From Anodontia alba (Eukaryota > Mollusca > Bivalvia > Lucinida > Lucinidae): a stretch of DNA of 64,000 bases. The notes under the pieces are model-generated. The model was not told the DNA's origin and ran no database searches. It worked only from the letters and a program-made list of their open reading frames with translations. The stretch covers positions 79,431,225-79,495,224 of the forward strand of contig OZ024828.1 of assembly GCA_964016985.1 (NCBI GenBank), written 5' to 3'. The position numbers and the translations under genes are program-made. Each line of letters opens with the position of its first letter. Position 1 is the first letter of the stretch. This document shows positions 25,001 through 32,377 of this stretch, piece after piece.

Positions 25001-27228
25001 TCGGGACGGGATTTTGGCACCATTGTTGTTCCGCTGTTGAACGCAAACAGACAGCTAACGGTATTCCAGCAAGACAACGCCAGATGTCACACGGCTCGTG
25101 TTTGTGCTGACTTCCTCCAGGAGCAGCAAGTGAATGTTCTTCCTTGGCCCGCCAAATCGCCAGACCTGTCACCAATAGAACATCTATGGGATGTGCTGGA
25201 TCGCCGCGTTAGACGTCGTCAACCTGCAACGTTAGCCCACCTGGAACTTTTTCTGGAACAGGAATGGAACGCGATACCCCAGAACGAAATCCAGACACTT
25301 ATCCGGTCAATGAGGCGTCGTTGTACTGTTGTAAGAGATGCAAATGGAGGCCACACACTATATTGACTTTTATGTGAATTGCTGATGCGACTTCTTACTT
25401 TCTTATGTAAGCAGATGCAGTTTAAATTTGAGGCATTGTTAATGAAATTTACCGTAGACTTCTATAGTTTCACTATACGTGTCAAGTAATGACCAATGTT
25501 ATATTTACAATAAATTATCCTCTTTCATATCTATGTATTTCTTTTGTGGGTGAGTATATATATCTAAATTCTCTGCAAAATTATCAACAAACTGTTTTAT
25601 AAGCTAACAACAAAATCACACTGTCAATAGATACAGTAGTCTCTCGCTAGCTCGAAGTCCATGGGTCTCTCTGGAATACTTCGAGATATCCATACCTCGA
25701 CAATCAGGTTTACAGAATCGAGAAGAAAATAGCCACATTTCACAAATGAATATGCAATTTGACTCCTGAAGTTAGAGATATATTGAAAATATTGTGGAAA
25801 AGAGGAGAAATTGCTCCTCTTTTCCACAATATTTTGTTATCTTTTTAGATTTCCATGGTATGCATGTTAAGACAGTGACCAGATTTTCGTTTCGAGAGGT
25901 TATTCGAGATAAGCAGAGTCAATATAACGAGAGTCAACTGTACCATTACGAAAACACGCCTATTCAAATATATTGAAAATTGTACAACCAAAAACGGGAA
26001 AATTTCCAGACAAAACTTATGATATTTTTCATATTTCTGCTCAAAACATAGATTGTGGGTACTCGTTAGAACCGCCTCGTCGAGGCGGTTCTGACGAGTA
26101 CCCACAATCTATGTTTTGAGCAGAAATAAGAAAAATAATGTATACCCCTGTAAACCCCAGTTTTACTATATAAAAGTGGGGTTTCAGGGGGTCAAAATTA
26201 TATAGGCGCTTTTTCCTGATGCGTACAGGTTGCGTAGCAATCGCACAGGCTTCGTATTCTGAACGCACCGGCTTCTAAGAAAGATGGCGGAATATGGATC
26301 ATTACTGCAGTTAACAAACAGTTTTAATATTTATCTAACTTTTGTATAGCGATACCCAATGCTGACATCTGCCTTACGGACCAAATCAAGATTTTACTTT
26401 TTCGCAAGAGATGTGACAAAAGTTGCATAAATGCTTTTCGATTTGACCATCGAAATTCACAACTTATCGGTCAGAACACCAGACCAAAACAGGTAATTTC
26501 GTAGGACAACGGGACCAAAGTGAAAATGCAAGTGAATCTGTGTTGACTGCCTCATTTCTGTTGGGATCTATTTTTCTATATTCCGTTTTTTTTTTTGTTT
26601 GTTTGTTTGTTTTTTTTTTTTTGGTGTTGTTGTTTTTGTTTTTGTTGTTTTCTTTTTTCCAAAGCTTTCCTTGCTCTAGACGAAGCCACACATGTTTATA
26701 GGGGTTCATAAGACAGATGTCAGCACTGGGTACCGCTATAAAACAGTTAGATAAATGTAAAAAACAGTTTGTTACCTCCGGTAACGATCCGTATTCCGCC
26801 ATCTTTCTTAGAAGCATGTGCGTCCTGGGTGATTGCTACGCAGTCTATATTGACCGGTGTGAAAATGAGCCGGGACACAGCATGCACTCTGACTCAGATC
26901 AGCCTGTGCTGTCTGCCAGAAGACGCTTTGGATGCTAGGCTACCCACATTGAAAACTGATCAGACTGTGCCAATGCGCAGATTGATCCGTTTTCGTTGGG
27001 CACACACGTAATCATGTCGGAAATGCTGTGGCCCGGCTCCAACTCTACATATACATTCCGATTTCTGCGGTACAGTGCGGTGTCATTATTAAATTACACA
27101 CCAGTCAGGATTTTCTACACAAAAGATCGAAGTTGACCAAAGAAAAATATGAATATAAATTTACCTGAAGCGGCGCACATGTTTGATGTCCCAGCCAGTA
27201 AAAACCTCCATGCCTGTTCATTCTTCAT
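909..27228 (-). CDS. SLC25 mitochondrial carrier, UCP/ucpB-like, complete (6 coding exons)
   Basis: Seen: six exons (27165-27228, 19065-19224, 17806-17945, 10752-10957, 4733-4889, 909-1090) have GT/AG boundaries, keep one frame and sum to 909 nt, giving a 302-residue protein, the usual carrier length. Three tandem carrier repeats each carry the PxDxxK signature: PLDVIK at 25-30, PTDLVK at 131-136, PVDVVK at 231-236. Each is followed by a G-x-Y-x-G loop (GLYKG, GLYVG, GVYKG). Known: SLC25 proteins have six membrane helices in the mitochondrial inner membrane and exchange small anions. The sequence most resembles the UCP/dicarboxylate/oxoglutarate branch (REGSYSTIR, FFPNWMRIGP), in particular the invertebrate group named after ucpB. 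Inferred: an anion or proton carrier; the substrate cannot be told. The start is the only ATG before the conserved AWRFLLAG helix. Introns are 7.9, 1.1, 6.8, 5.9 and 3.6 kb and are full of transposons. No poly(A) signal was recognised downstream. Confidence 0.93.
1362..1530. mobile_element. TTAA-type palindromic MITE, family C, copy 1 (right end unclear)
   Basis: TTAA at 1358-1361 precedes a CCTTTACCA terminus. The centre holds the family hairpin built on TTTGACATTT and its inverse, with CTCCTTAG at the loop. The right terminus is not recognisable. Confidence 0.6.
2424..2704 (+). mobile_element. Palindromic MITE, family A, copy 1
   Basis: Terminal inverted repeats of type CATTACGAAAACACGCCTAT and a central hairpin (GGGTACTCGTTAGAACCGCC and its inverse) are followed by AATAATGTATACCCCTGTAA-like sequence and AAAGTGGGGTTT-like sequence. 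Lies in carrier intron 5. Confidence 0.8.
2705..4280. other. Intron 5 sequence, low complexity
   Basis: AT-rich with no coding signal seen. At 3776-4020 two copies of a roughly 130-bp stretch (GGTGATAATGGGTG, GTAGGTAGGGTAGGGG) flank a C-rich tract at 3820-3895. Confidence 0.5.
4289..4380. repeat. Degenerate family-A hairpin fragment
   Basis: Contains GTGGATACTCATTAGAAGTG and ACCCACAACATATG, a decayed version of the family-A central hairpin, next to a fuller copy. Confidence 0.5.
4445..4719 (-). mobile_element. Palindromic MITE, family A, copy 2, abutting exon 5 donor
   Basis: Starts CATCACGAAAACATACC and ends GGCATGTTTTCATAATG, with the central GGGTACTCGTTAGAAC hairpin, in reverse orientation. 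Its edge is seven bases past the exon 5 donor hexamer (4727-4732). Confidence 0.82.
4733..4889 (-). CDS. Carrier exon 5 (residues 191-242)
   Basis: The acceptor is ACAG and the donor a strong GTAAGT. It encodes PAYDHTKHVILNSGL and the third signature SPVDVVKTRVMNQ. 157 nt. A palindromic MITE of the 8-copy family ends at 4719, seven bases past the donor hexamer. Confidence 0.94.
5100..8320. repeat. Degenerate CATCA-rich minisatellite region in intron 4
   Basis: Blocks at about 5120-5420, 6060-6370, 6960-7290 and 7920-8300 are built from short, diverged units of type CATCATCAGTTTTACTTGCA. They read as acidic low-complexity peptides on the minus strand, with no sign of selection. Between the blocks are AT-rich stretches, including a 17-base T run near 5938 and a family-A hairpin trace near 6540-6600. 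Confidence 0.6.
7425..7840 (+). repeat. Two diverged units of a dispersed repeat
   Basis: The units near 7470 and 7720 share TGTCACAC-A-T-CTCCTAG, CTAGAA-C-TTGAAAC, ATAGCCC-ATGGATGAGGACTG. The spacing is about 250 bp. Non-coding. Confidence 0.5.
8400..9100. other. Intron 4, no recognised feature
   Basis: AT-rich sequence. I see no gene, no clear repeat and no hairpin here. Confidence 0.5.
9110..9462. mobile_element. Foldback MITE, family D, copy 1, with TTAA duplication
   Basis: The ends are AGGCTCCATATTCCTCAAAA and its inverse. TTAA flanks both sides (9106-9109, 9463-9466). Inner arms continue through TAGACATTTTATTATCC and ATAAAATGTGGCACCTGAC, so the element folds over most of its 353 bp. 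TTAA targets are typical of piggyBac-like elements, but no transposase is present. Confidence 0.85.
9470..10190. other. Intron 4 repeat-like stretch
   Basis: Contains an ACACCAACACCAACGCCAAC-type tract at 9760-9810, the kind of end seen on dispersed arrays here. No coding signal. Confidence 0.4.
10198..10445. mobile_element. pogo/Tigger-like MITE, copy H3
   Basis: Starts CAGACAACCTCT and ends AGGGTTCACTG, flanked by TA on both sides (10196-10197, 10446-10447). The inner sequence repeats TTCGTTATAATG and TTCATTATAATGG. The CAGT-type ends with a TA duplication fit Tc1/mariner-superfamily non-autonomous elements. Confidence 0.65.
10752..10957 (-). CDS. Carrier exon 4 (residues 122-190)
   Basis: The acceptor is TTTGCAG and the donor GTAAAT. 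It encodes the second signature, TPTDLVKVRMQAQGKLRDGE, and the helix after it, ending KRAAILTATQ. 206 nt, ending on a codon boundary that exon 5 continues. Confidence 0.94.
11174..11222. repeat. Poly-T tract
   Basis: About 50 bases of T with occasional G. It lies at a boundary between carrier intron sequence and a block of MITEs. Confidence 0.8.
11352..11458. mobile_element. GC-rich palindromic MITE, family E, copy 1
   Basis: The ends are CCCAGTTAGCATTC and GAATGCTTATTGGG. The centre is CAGCGGGCCGTCATCGGCCC with an inverse copy, giving an almost complete hairpin of about 107 bp. A second copy lies at 18947-19053. Confidence 0.85.
11531..11824 (+). mobile_element. Palindromic MITE, family A, copy 3
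   Basis: Starts CGTTATGAAAACACGCC and ends GGCATGTTTTTGTGATG, with a near-perfect central hairpin around GAACCGCCTCGGCGAGGCGG. A 16-base A run lies in its left part. Confidence 0.85.
11825..13495. other. Intron 3 sequence before the LINE insertion
   Basis: No intact gene. 12,700-13,500 reads partly open in several frames (for example a hydrophobic minus-strand frame at 12756-12986 and a 90-codon plus frame at 13075-13347) but matches no family I know. It may be a decayed element. Confidence 0.4.
13510..15016 (+). mobile_element. 5'-truncated non-LTR retrotransposon with 14-bp target-site duplication
   Basis: The perfect repeat ACCAAGCAAGGTAA lies at 13496-13509 and 15017-15030 and brackets exactly the LINE reading frame and its 3' UTR. 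The element ends in a short AATAAAATATGTTTA-type tail, not poly(A), as in CR1/L2-type elements. Strong 5' truncation is normal for target-primed reverse transcription. Confidence 0.9.
13519..14532 (+). CDS. LINE reverse transcriptase, C-terminal part (337 codons, open)
   Basis: Seen: an open frame that starts inside the RT domain at VDSHKHLGIVFSQDCSWHKH, the region after the catalytic palm. It continues with the thumb motif FIRPLLEYGDVIW and QNEAARIVTGATKL. It ends in a Cys/His cluster, CSCG...QHYFFHCSHY. The catalytic FADD motif and the endonuclease are absent because of 5' truncation. Known: this layout is the C-terminus of jockey/CR1-group LINE ORF2. The lack of stops suggests a fairly recent insertion, but the copy cannot move by itself. 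It lies in carrier intron 3, on the opposite strand to the carrier. Confidence 0.88.
   Translation: MLISRKLNRNLHPPLFMQNVQITEVDSHKHLGIVFSQDCSWHKHINYISEKAWTRINIMRKLKFQLDRKSLETIYIVFIRPLLEYGDVIWDNCTQYEKRELDKIQNEAARIVTGATKLVSLDTLYSEIRWETLEQRRKNHRLTLFYKMRYSLTPQYLSSLVPESISNVFNYNLRHSNNLRGINARTTQYQQSFLPTAIKEWNNLPLELQQSNTVNSFKYILTKDKEQTPKHYYTGTRRLQILHTRLRTHCSALNLDLFLKNVSETPLCSCGSIEDSQHYFFHCSHYQTQRTALMNAISTIQTPTLNLLLYGSSNLSVDINKAIFDKVHKFILDTKRF
15031..15975. other. Intron 3, continuation of the LINE target
   Basis: Joined to 13495 across the duplication this is one older sequence. No gene recognised. Confidence 0.4.
15978..16132. mobile_element. Short foldback element
   Basis: The ends are TAAGAAATAAAGG and CCTTTATTTCTTA. 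Inner arms are GTATGAACAAC and GTTGTTCATAC. About 155 bp in intron 3. Confidence 0.65.
16133..16850. other. Intron 3, no recognised feature
   Basis: Mixed sequence. No coding signal, hairpin or tandem repeat stood out. Confidence 0.4.
16851..17200. mobile_element. Foldback MITE, family D, copy 2
   Basis: Starts AGGCTCCATAGGCTATTCCT and ends AGGAATATGAAGCCT. TTAA follows at 17201-17204; the left flank is TGAA, one change from TTAA. The internal sequence matches the copy at 9110-9462 throughout. Confidence 0.82.
17806..17945 (-). CDS. Carrier exon 3 (residues 75-121)
   Basis: This exon is too short for an ATG-based ORF scan. The acceptor is TTTTGCAG. It encodes LLPSLMREGSYSTIRLGAYE, then FFGATDPAHTPLWKKICSGAISG, which is carrier helix 2, the cytosolic link and helix 3. 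The donor is GTACAT. 140 nt, in phase with both neighbours. Confidence 0.92.
17950..18180. repeat. Short dispersed palindrome of the CTGATCAG family
   Basis: CCCAGTCTGATCAGTCTTCG and GAAGACTGATCAGACTGGG form an inverted pair. The same motif recurs near 19265, 23340-23510, 26880-27000, 32690, 38110-38210, 40230 and 57630. Confidence 0.6.
18402..18485. repeat. Short dispersed palindrome of the GATCAGACGC family
   Basis: CAGACCTTGATCAGACGCCG and GCGTCTGATCTGGGTCTG form a hairpin. Related copies lie at 29020-29090, 39675-39750, 61060-61245 and 62260-62295. Confidence 0.6.
18947..19053. mobile_element. GC-rich palindromic MITE, family E, copy 2, abutting exon 2 donor
   Basis: The ends are CCCAGCTAGCATTC and GAATGCTTAGTGGG, with TA on both sides (18945-18946, 19054-19055). 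The near-complete hairpin is centred on CCGTCAGCTATCCTGACGG. It sits five bases past the exon 2 donor hexamer (19059-19064). Confidence 0.86.
19065..19224 (-). CDS. Carrier exon 2 (residues 22-74)
   Basis: The acceptor reads TTTCAG and the donor GTAAGC. It encodes TNPLDVIKIRMQ and the first matrix loop, ending DEGIRGLYK plus two bases. 160 nt, phase 1 in and phase 2 out. A GC-rich palindromic MITE begins five bases past the donor hexamer. Confidence 0.93.
19880..20190 (-). mobile_element. tRNA-headed SINE, minus strand
   Basis: On the minus strand, from 20190 down, there is a tRNA-like head with box A (TGGCTCAGTTGGATGCGCG) and box B (GCGGGTTCGACCC). A body follows with GTCAGTTTCTGGCGAAAGAA and ends near GGCCGTAAAAC. 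Copies of the same body lie at 36745-36960, 38570-38790 and 59742-59835. An 11-base C run disrupts the head after box B. Confidence 0.75.
20295..20499 (-). mobile_element. Palindromic MITE, family A, copy 4 (internally deleted)
   Basis: Starts CAATCACGAAAACACGCC and ends GGCGTGTTTTCGTAATG. One arm of the central hairpin is deleted after GAACCGCCTCGCC. Confidence 0.8.
20500..21214. other. Intron 1, no recognised feature
   Basis: No gene or clear repeat seen. Short ATATATAC and GTGTATAC stretches only. Confidence 0.4.
21217..21540. mobile_element. pogo/Tigger-like MITE, copy H1
   Basis: Starts CAGTCGACTCTCGTTATCTC and ends TTCGAAATAACGTGAGTCAACTG with TA on both sides (21215-21216, 21541-21542). 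The same internal sequence is at 25634-25940. Confidence 0.82.
21760..23176 (-). pseudogene. Decayed minus-strand LINE, split by a MITE and other DNA
   Basis: Minus-strand reading from 23176 gives ILADDITLFSETAEWLQYGL, the reverse-transcriptase YADD-type active-site region (here LADD). After a gap it reads SLGRLGVSSHRLETEIGRWA, then NDRKCIVCNTLEDEFHFVL near 22140. Beyond the MITE it continues as KYIPKYYRIWPTMQKFIELL to about 21760. These are successive parts of a LINE ORF2. Frame breaks and 370 bp of unrelated sequence (22,680-23,050) make it non-functional. Confidence 0.75.
21932..22136. mobile_element. TTAA-type palindromic MITE, family C, copy 2, inserted in LINE
   Basis: Flanked by TTAA (21928-21931, 22137-22140). 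Ends are CGCTTAGCACTCTGGG and CCAGGGAGTGGTAAAGG. The large central palindrome includes TGACATTTCATGCAAATTGT and its inverse. The LINE reading resumes directly across the insertion. Confidence 0.88.
23177..24354. other. Intron 1 spacer with CTGATCAG repeat
   Basis: Holds a dispersed palindrome at about 23340-23510. At 23560-23780 GACAGACT/GCAGGACA motifs recur. No gene recognised. Confidence 0.45.
24355..25366 (+). pseudogene. Tc1-like transposase, decayed
   Basis: Seen: starts MPRLNQNQRLRAIGMLESGR with a helix-turn-helix (HADVATQFGVSRVNVTRLAE). A TGA stop follows at about 24517, and at least three frame changes occur (near 24,750, 24,915 and 25,040). Catalytic residues are still visible: Asp in LFSDESRFLL, Asp in FQQDNARCHTARV, Glu in SPDLSPIEHLWD (DD34E spacing). 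The C-terminus is GGHTLY and TGA. Known: the Tc1/mariner superfamily. It cannot make an active protein. I did not find its inverted repeats. It lies in carrier intron 1, opposite strand. Confidence 0.88.
25634..25940. mobile_element. pogo/Tigger-like MITE, copy H2
   Basis: Starts CAGTAGTCTCTCGCTAGCTC and ends AACGAGAGTCAACTG, flanked by TA (25632-25633, 25941-25942). It is immediately followed by a family-A MITE. Confidence 0.82.
25944..26221 (+). mobile_element. Palindromic MITE, family A, copy 5
   Basis: Starts CATTACGAAAACACGCCTAT and ends TATAGGCGCTTTTTCCTGATG. The near-perfect central hairpin has its loop at CCTCGTCGAGG. Confidence 0.86.
26228..26850. mobile_element. Foldback element with about 150-bp arms
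   Basis: The left arm, 26228-26395 (TTGCGTAGCAATC, GGCTTCTAAGAAAGATGGCG), matches the inverse of the right arm, 26690-26850 (CGCCATCTTTCTTAGAAGC, GATTGCTACGCAG). The arms differ by substitutions and a 10-base gap. A T-rich tract lies at 26586-26650 between them. About 315 bp from the carrier's first coding exon. Confidence 0.75.
27165..27228 (-). CDS. Carrier exon 1 (residues 1-21)
   Basis: The ATG at 27228 opens M-K-N-E-Q-A-W-R-F-L-L-A-G, the start of carrier helix 1. The exon ends GCTTCAG before GTAAAT and leaves one base that joins TT of exon 2 to make valine before the first PLDVIK motif. Confidence 0.9.
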
Positions 27229-27679
27229 TTCGATGTCAAATATATTAATTCTACCCGTGTGTATATATTTGAACTAATAATCTCTTGAACCATACAAATT
27301 TTTAGCGTTCCTTTTGTTGTGATATGCTTCCTTGGGTTCAAACAGCTGATTTTTCACTCTTAGTATCGTTGGACGCGAGGAATATTTGTAGTGAGCATGA
27401 AGTCACGTGTGTCAAGCGACTAATTGAGTCCTCCGTGAAATCACCTGACCAGTAAATGACACCAAAACCTGACCAACCAAAATAGCTTACCAGTTAACGG
27501 TTAATGTTATTGCTTAGACACACAATATTACCTATGTACTTTTTCATTGATAAATACAGTTACACATGCAGTTTTCATTGACAAATACAGGTATCACGAT
27601 ATTGTTTGTCTAAGGATTTACGTATGGGCACGGGTTATAGCCTTCTGACGGAGGAGTCAATTTGGAAATACGCTTAAAT
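27229..27679. promoter_or_regulatory. Region upstream of the carrier ATG
   Basis: Should hold the 5' UTR and proximal promoter of the carrier gene if there is no non-coding first exon. A CACGTG E-box-like site is present near 27402. No TATA box is clear. A foldback transposon starts 452 bases upstream of the ATG. Confidence 0.35.
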
Positions 27680-28137
27680 CGCACCTGGCAATATCGTAAG
27701 GGTAGCCGCTGGTTATGCACTCAAAATCTTACGCGAACTTCCGCTATGACTTACGAGACATCCAAATGTCAACAAACGGGTAAGTTCTCCTGATTTATTG
27801 ATTTTTCGTCAGTTTCATAGACATAGTTTGAAAAATCGGACAATGCTTTTCCCAGCAACTTTCATTTCTACGTCCGGGTGGAATTGAAATAAAAAAAAAC
27901 AACTAGCCGCTTGTTTTTTCAAGCCCACACCTATCTTTTCCGACGCAGAAATGAAAGTTGCTGGGAATAGCATTGTCCGATTTTTCAAAATATGTCTGAA
28001 ATTTACTAAAAATCAATAAATCAGAAGAAATTATCCGTTTGTTAACATTTGAATGTCTCGTAAGTCATGACCGGAAGTTCGCGTAAGGATTTTGAGTGCA
28101 TAACTAGCGGCTACCCCTTACGATATTACCAGGTGTG
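27680..28137. mobile_element. Foldback transposon with TAAAT duplication, upstream of carrier
   Basis: Starts CGCACCTGGCAATATCGTAA and ends TTACGATATTACCAGGTGTG. Arms of about 190 bp include GTTATGCACTCAAAATC and CAGCAACTTTCATTTC. TAAAT flanks both ends (27675-27679, 28138-28142). Confidence 0.85.
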
Positions 28138-28349
28138 TAAATAGGAAAATATGGCGACTGTTTTCTACACGGAACAGCGCTTATCTTGGAAAACTGATTT
28201 GACTAATTATCCAATCGTGTTTACTAGATTTCCATACATTTCGTTTTTTTTTTTTTTTTTTTGTTTTTTTTTTGTTGTTTTTTTTTATCAATATATCAAA
28301 AAGATTGTGCTGTCAAAGACCACAACCTCTTTGCTAAGTATGTTCCTTT

Positions 28350-28490
28350 TCTAACTTGTTATGTAAAATGTTTGTTTTAAACCATTGTACCTTTAAATGA
28401 ATGTATTTCATGCTGCAGGGAGAGGACTATCTAATGTTGTTATAACTTGTGTCCAATCCCTTTGTTTGAAATGCAATAAAATATGATTAA
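28350..28490 (+). repeat. Possible LINE 3' end
   Basis: GGGAGAGGACTATCTAATGT, then TTTGAAATGCAATAAAATATG, resembles the tail of the LINE at 13510-15016 (AATAAAATATG). No coding part is attached. Confidence 0.3.
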
Positions 28491-28704
28491 TCAACCGATT
28501 TTTGCTCTTACATTGGAAAAGAGCTTTCTACAACCAGTCTCGCTTTTCATAAACATTTTTTTTTTCAAACTGCGCGTACTAACACACGTCATATACAGGT
28601 CTATTCTTTCATCTGTCTTAACTTTAAAGCCTAACAATTTATTTATTCATTCATTTACTTAAGAATGATTATACGACATGCTAATAATGTTCGAAATTAT
28701 CAGT

Positions 28705-28870
28705 ATACACAGTGGAACCTCTACTAACCGTCACCTCTCAACAGCAGCCACTTCCCTAAAAATAACCACTTTTCTGAAAGTCCAAAGAGCACATTTTCTA
28801 TATATCAAATCTTTCCAGAATAGCTACCTCCCTACAACTGCTTCTCTGTCCAAAAGCTATTTTGCGAAAG
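28705..28870 (+). repeat. One-sided CAGTGGAACCTC repeat
   Basis: Begins CAGTGGAACCTCTACTAACC, a typical pogo-like left end. No matching right end was found. Confidence 0.35.
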
Positions 28871-29287
28871 CATAAGAACCAGCCTTTCAGATCGTGTATA
28901 CTTGCTGAGTAACGTATTTACCCTAGATATACCCTTAACTATTTACCGTACCTATCCTAAATGTTTAACGAGTACATTTGGCTGACTAGTATTGTGTCTG
29001 CAAAGTACTAACGGAATGGCTCACAGTGCAGACACTGATCAAACTGTTTGGGCTTTGATCTGGGTCAACCCTGTTTGCTCAGGCTGTATTATGTCCGAAT
29101 ACGTAGGGTAAGTCTGCGATCGAACAAGAATTTCAAGAATCTTGATATGGTGAAGACAGCTGACCTAGTTCATCTGCTCAATAAACTATAATCACCTTTT
29201 GTCTCAATCAAAACGATGTACGAAATTGAGTAAAAGCAGAAATGCTTATCAGTCAAATGCCACATAGAACATTATTGCTGTCTAATA

Positions 29288-29391
<104 letters not shown>

Positions 29392-29509
29392 GAGGCTTTC
29401 TGGGAGCGACAGTGAGCCCAATTTTCTTTTATGGTGCGGCCTCACTGAAGTATCTTCTCCAGACAAGCCAACATTATATATTGAACCAGGTCACATTATC
29501 CTGTCATCG

Positions 29510-30160
29510 GGCTCCATCGGACATATCCTGTGTTGGTTGAAGATTTTCAAAATGGCCACCGAAGCGGCCATATTGGATATTGGAACGGGACGATTTTAAC
29601 AATTCTGAATCTCCATGTCGCCCCGATGTCTGCCACTAAGTTTCAGCTCAATCCAACTTACGGTTTGGAAGTAGATGTCGTTTGAAGATTTTCAAGATGG
29701 CCATCGTGGCGGCCGTCTTGGATATCGGAACAAAACGATTTTAGCAATTCTGAATTTCTATGTCACCCTGAGGCCTCCCACTACGTTTCAGCTTAATCAA
29801 ACTTACGGTTCGCGAGATGTCGCGGTGGCCATCTTGGATATCGGAATGAAAAACTTTTTAACTTTTAGCAATTCTAAATCTCCATGTCGCTCAAATACTT
29901 CCTACCAAATTTCGGCTCAATCGGACATACCGTTCGGGACCTGTTGTCATTTGAAGATTTTCAAAATGGCCACCGAGTTGGCCATATTGGGTATCGAAAT
30001 GAAACGGTTTTAACGATTCTGAATCTCCATGTCGCCCGATGCATCCCACCAAGTTTTAGCTAAATCCAACTTTCGGTTCGTTTGGATATCGGAACAGAAC
30101 GATTTTAACAATTCTGAATCGCCACATTGCCCCAATACCTTCCACCAAGTTTTGGCTAAT
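29510..30160 (+). repeat. Tandem array, GATTTTCAAGATGGCC type
   Basis: Units of roughly 130 bp share GAAGATTTTCAAAATGGCCA, a GCGGCCAT-TTGGATAT block, ACGATTTTA-CAATTCTGAAT and CCATGTCGCCC. A further piece lies at 31190-31370. It is related to the longer array at 52.3-55.7 kb. Short open frames here are by-products of the repeat. Confidence 0.8.
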
Positions 30161-31189
30161 GTTATGCAGCAAAATTTCAAACAAATAAATAATAAAAATA
30201 AAATAATAAAAATAATATAGCCATGTTTATAAGCTGTTTACTATTTCTGGTACATCTTTGGATTTCTTTTTGTATTTTTGTGGGTTTACTGGCATATTGA
30301 ACAATAGAAAGAATAATTTCATAAAAAAGTATTATCGCATAAAAGATATTAGGCAGTTTTCTCCGCTGGAAGGCTAAAATTTGACACTAATGGTTTTATC
30401 CACCGTCAAGTGCAGACTGGTACAATTGATACGTCTGCGGGGGTACTTTGGACGGCTTGCCTATCATAAGTTGAGTCTTTGTTAACACAAATAAATCCCT
30501 TGTCTGATTATGATAATAGCCTTGGGAATTAACACTAAAGGCAATTGAAATGCAAACTAAAATTTTATGAATTTTCGAACTATTGAGACAAAAGTTAAAA
30601 TAGTAAAATATAAATTCGATTTTGATATGCTGTGAATCATAAGCATTATTTGGATCCAATTAGTGTGTGTGTAGCGTTTAATGGAAGTAAAAACAGTTTT
30701 CCCGACTTTGAGAGTGCCCCTGCCCACGTGTTAAAATATTAGGCGGGAAATGCAAGATCTTAACACGTTGTCACGAGTATTTTCATTGGCTGATTATGCT
30801 ACAGAGTGTTTGATTGGTCACAGACGAAAGACAGAGCGAGTGAGCGGAAAAGAGTAAAGTTAGAGATACGAATGATACACCATCGTGGACAATTTGGATT
30901 TCCAAATGAAAAATAATTGCGTTAATAATTAAATCTTGAATACCAGTTGAACAGTAAAAAACTTACTATTTTATTATTGAAATTTGAACACTGTATTGTA
31001 ATTGTTATTTTGGCGAATATTCTTGTATTGTTATTTGAATATATTTGAATATATAGTTTGTGGATTTCCATAAAGGAACTGAAATAGAAACTTGCATTTC
31101 TCTTCATATAAAAAAAAATCGAACTTTGTTTCTGTCATAAATCAACGGCAGAACACTTATCCGACATATCGTTCGGGGAGGGGATGCAG
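30161..31189. other. AT-rich spacer
   Basis: No gene or repeat family recognised between the two pieces of the array. Confidence 0.4.
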
Positions 31190-31379
31190 ATGTCGTTTGA
31201 AGATTTTCAAGATGACCGCTGTAGTTTGAAGATTTTCAAGATGGCCAACGTGGCGGCCAACGTGGCGGCCATCTTGGATATCGGAACGCAACAGTTTTAG
31301 CAATTCTGAATCTCAATGTCGCCCAGTGCCTTCCACCAAGTATCGGTTCAATCCGACACCGTTCGACAGCCCTGAAAAA

Positions 31380-32131
31380 CGCTTTTATCTTGCTTTGATA
31401 CGCTATCCTAACCAACCTACCAACTGACCGACCGGCCTACCCAAAACCCACTTGTAGTTTAGTTTGTTCATCGCAGCTAAAAAGTTTATTTCTTCTTGAA
31501 AAGTGATTATTATAGCAGAAATATATTTTATTAACGTTTTTATATAATAAACTTCTAGTACTTTTAGTAGGGACGAAAGGACCTCGATTTGTGGGCGATG
31601 CCCTGAGGCGAGATAAGTCCTGTCGAAATGACTCAGGAGGAACGGGAAAGTGGGCAAAACGACCCGATACCATGTCAACATGTCTGTGCAAATCTTCTGC
31701 TTATCAGAATATTAATGCTTGGGCACACAGATACAACTTTAACTTCTCTGGATATCTTGCTGAAAACTGTTATTGATTCTGTCTTAAATTTATTTTCAGT
31801 AACCAGACATACATGGCACATACATTTCACAAGAACATGTAGAAAAAAAAAACTGAAATACACAAGGATTTTTCAACTCATTTCTTATTTCAGGTGAATG
31901 GATATACATTCAGGGCAGCAACTGTCTCAATTTTTTTTGTCTCTTTAATAAACAGAATTCTATTTTAAAGGGCAAGAATTTGCTCAGAATCAGCAAATTC
32001 TTTATTAAAATGTTGACCCCTTTCTCGGAGGGGTTCACTCTATATGAAAGGAAACAGGGAGTCACAAAAATTGCCGCCATTGTAAAAGTGGCGGAAGGTA
32101 TGCCACATCTATCCATTCTCCTTAACATAAT
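31380..32131. other. Spacer, no recognised feature
   Basis: Mixed sequence with short overlapping open frames on both strands. None matches a family I know. Confidence 0.35.
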
Positions 32132-32377
32132 AATTTACGAAAACATGCCTATTCAAATATATTGAAAATGTCACCACCAAAAGCTGAAAGTTTTCGGATA
32201 AAAATTCTGATATTTTTCATATTTCTGCTCAAAACATGAACCGCCTCGCCGAGTACCCACAATCTATGTTTTTGAGCAGAAATAAGAAAAATAATGTATA
32301 CCCTGCAAACCCCAGTTTTTACTATGCAAAAGTGGGGTTTAAGGGGATCAAAATTGTATAGGTATGTTTTCGTGACG
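32132..32377 (+). mobile_element. Palindromic MITE, family A, copy 6 (hairpin partly deleted)
   Basis: Starts AATTTACGAAAACATGCC and ends GGTATGTTTTCGTGACG. The central hairpin has lost most of one arm (AACATGAACCGCCTCGCCGAG). Confidence 0.8.
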
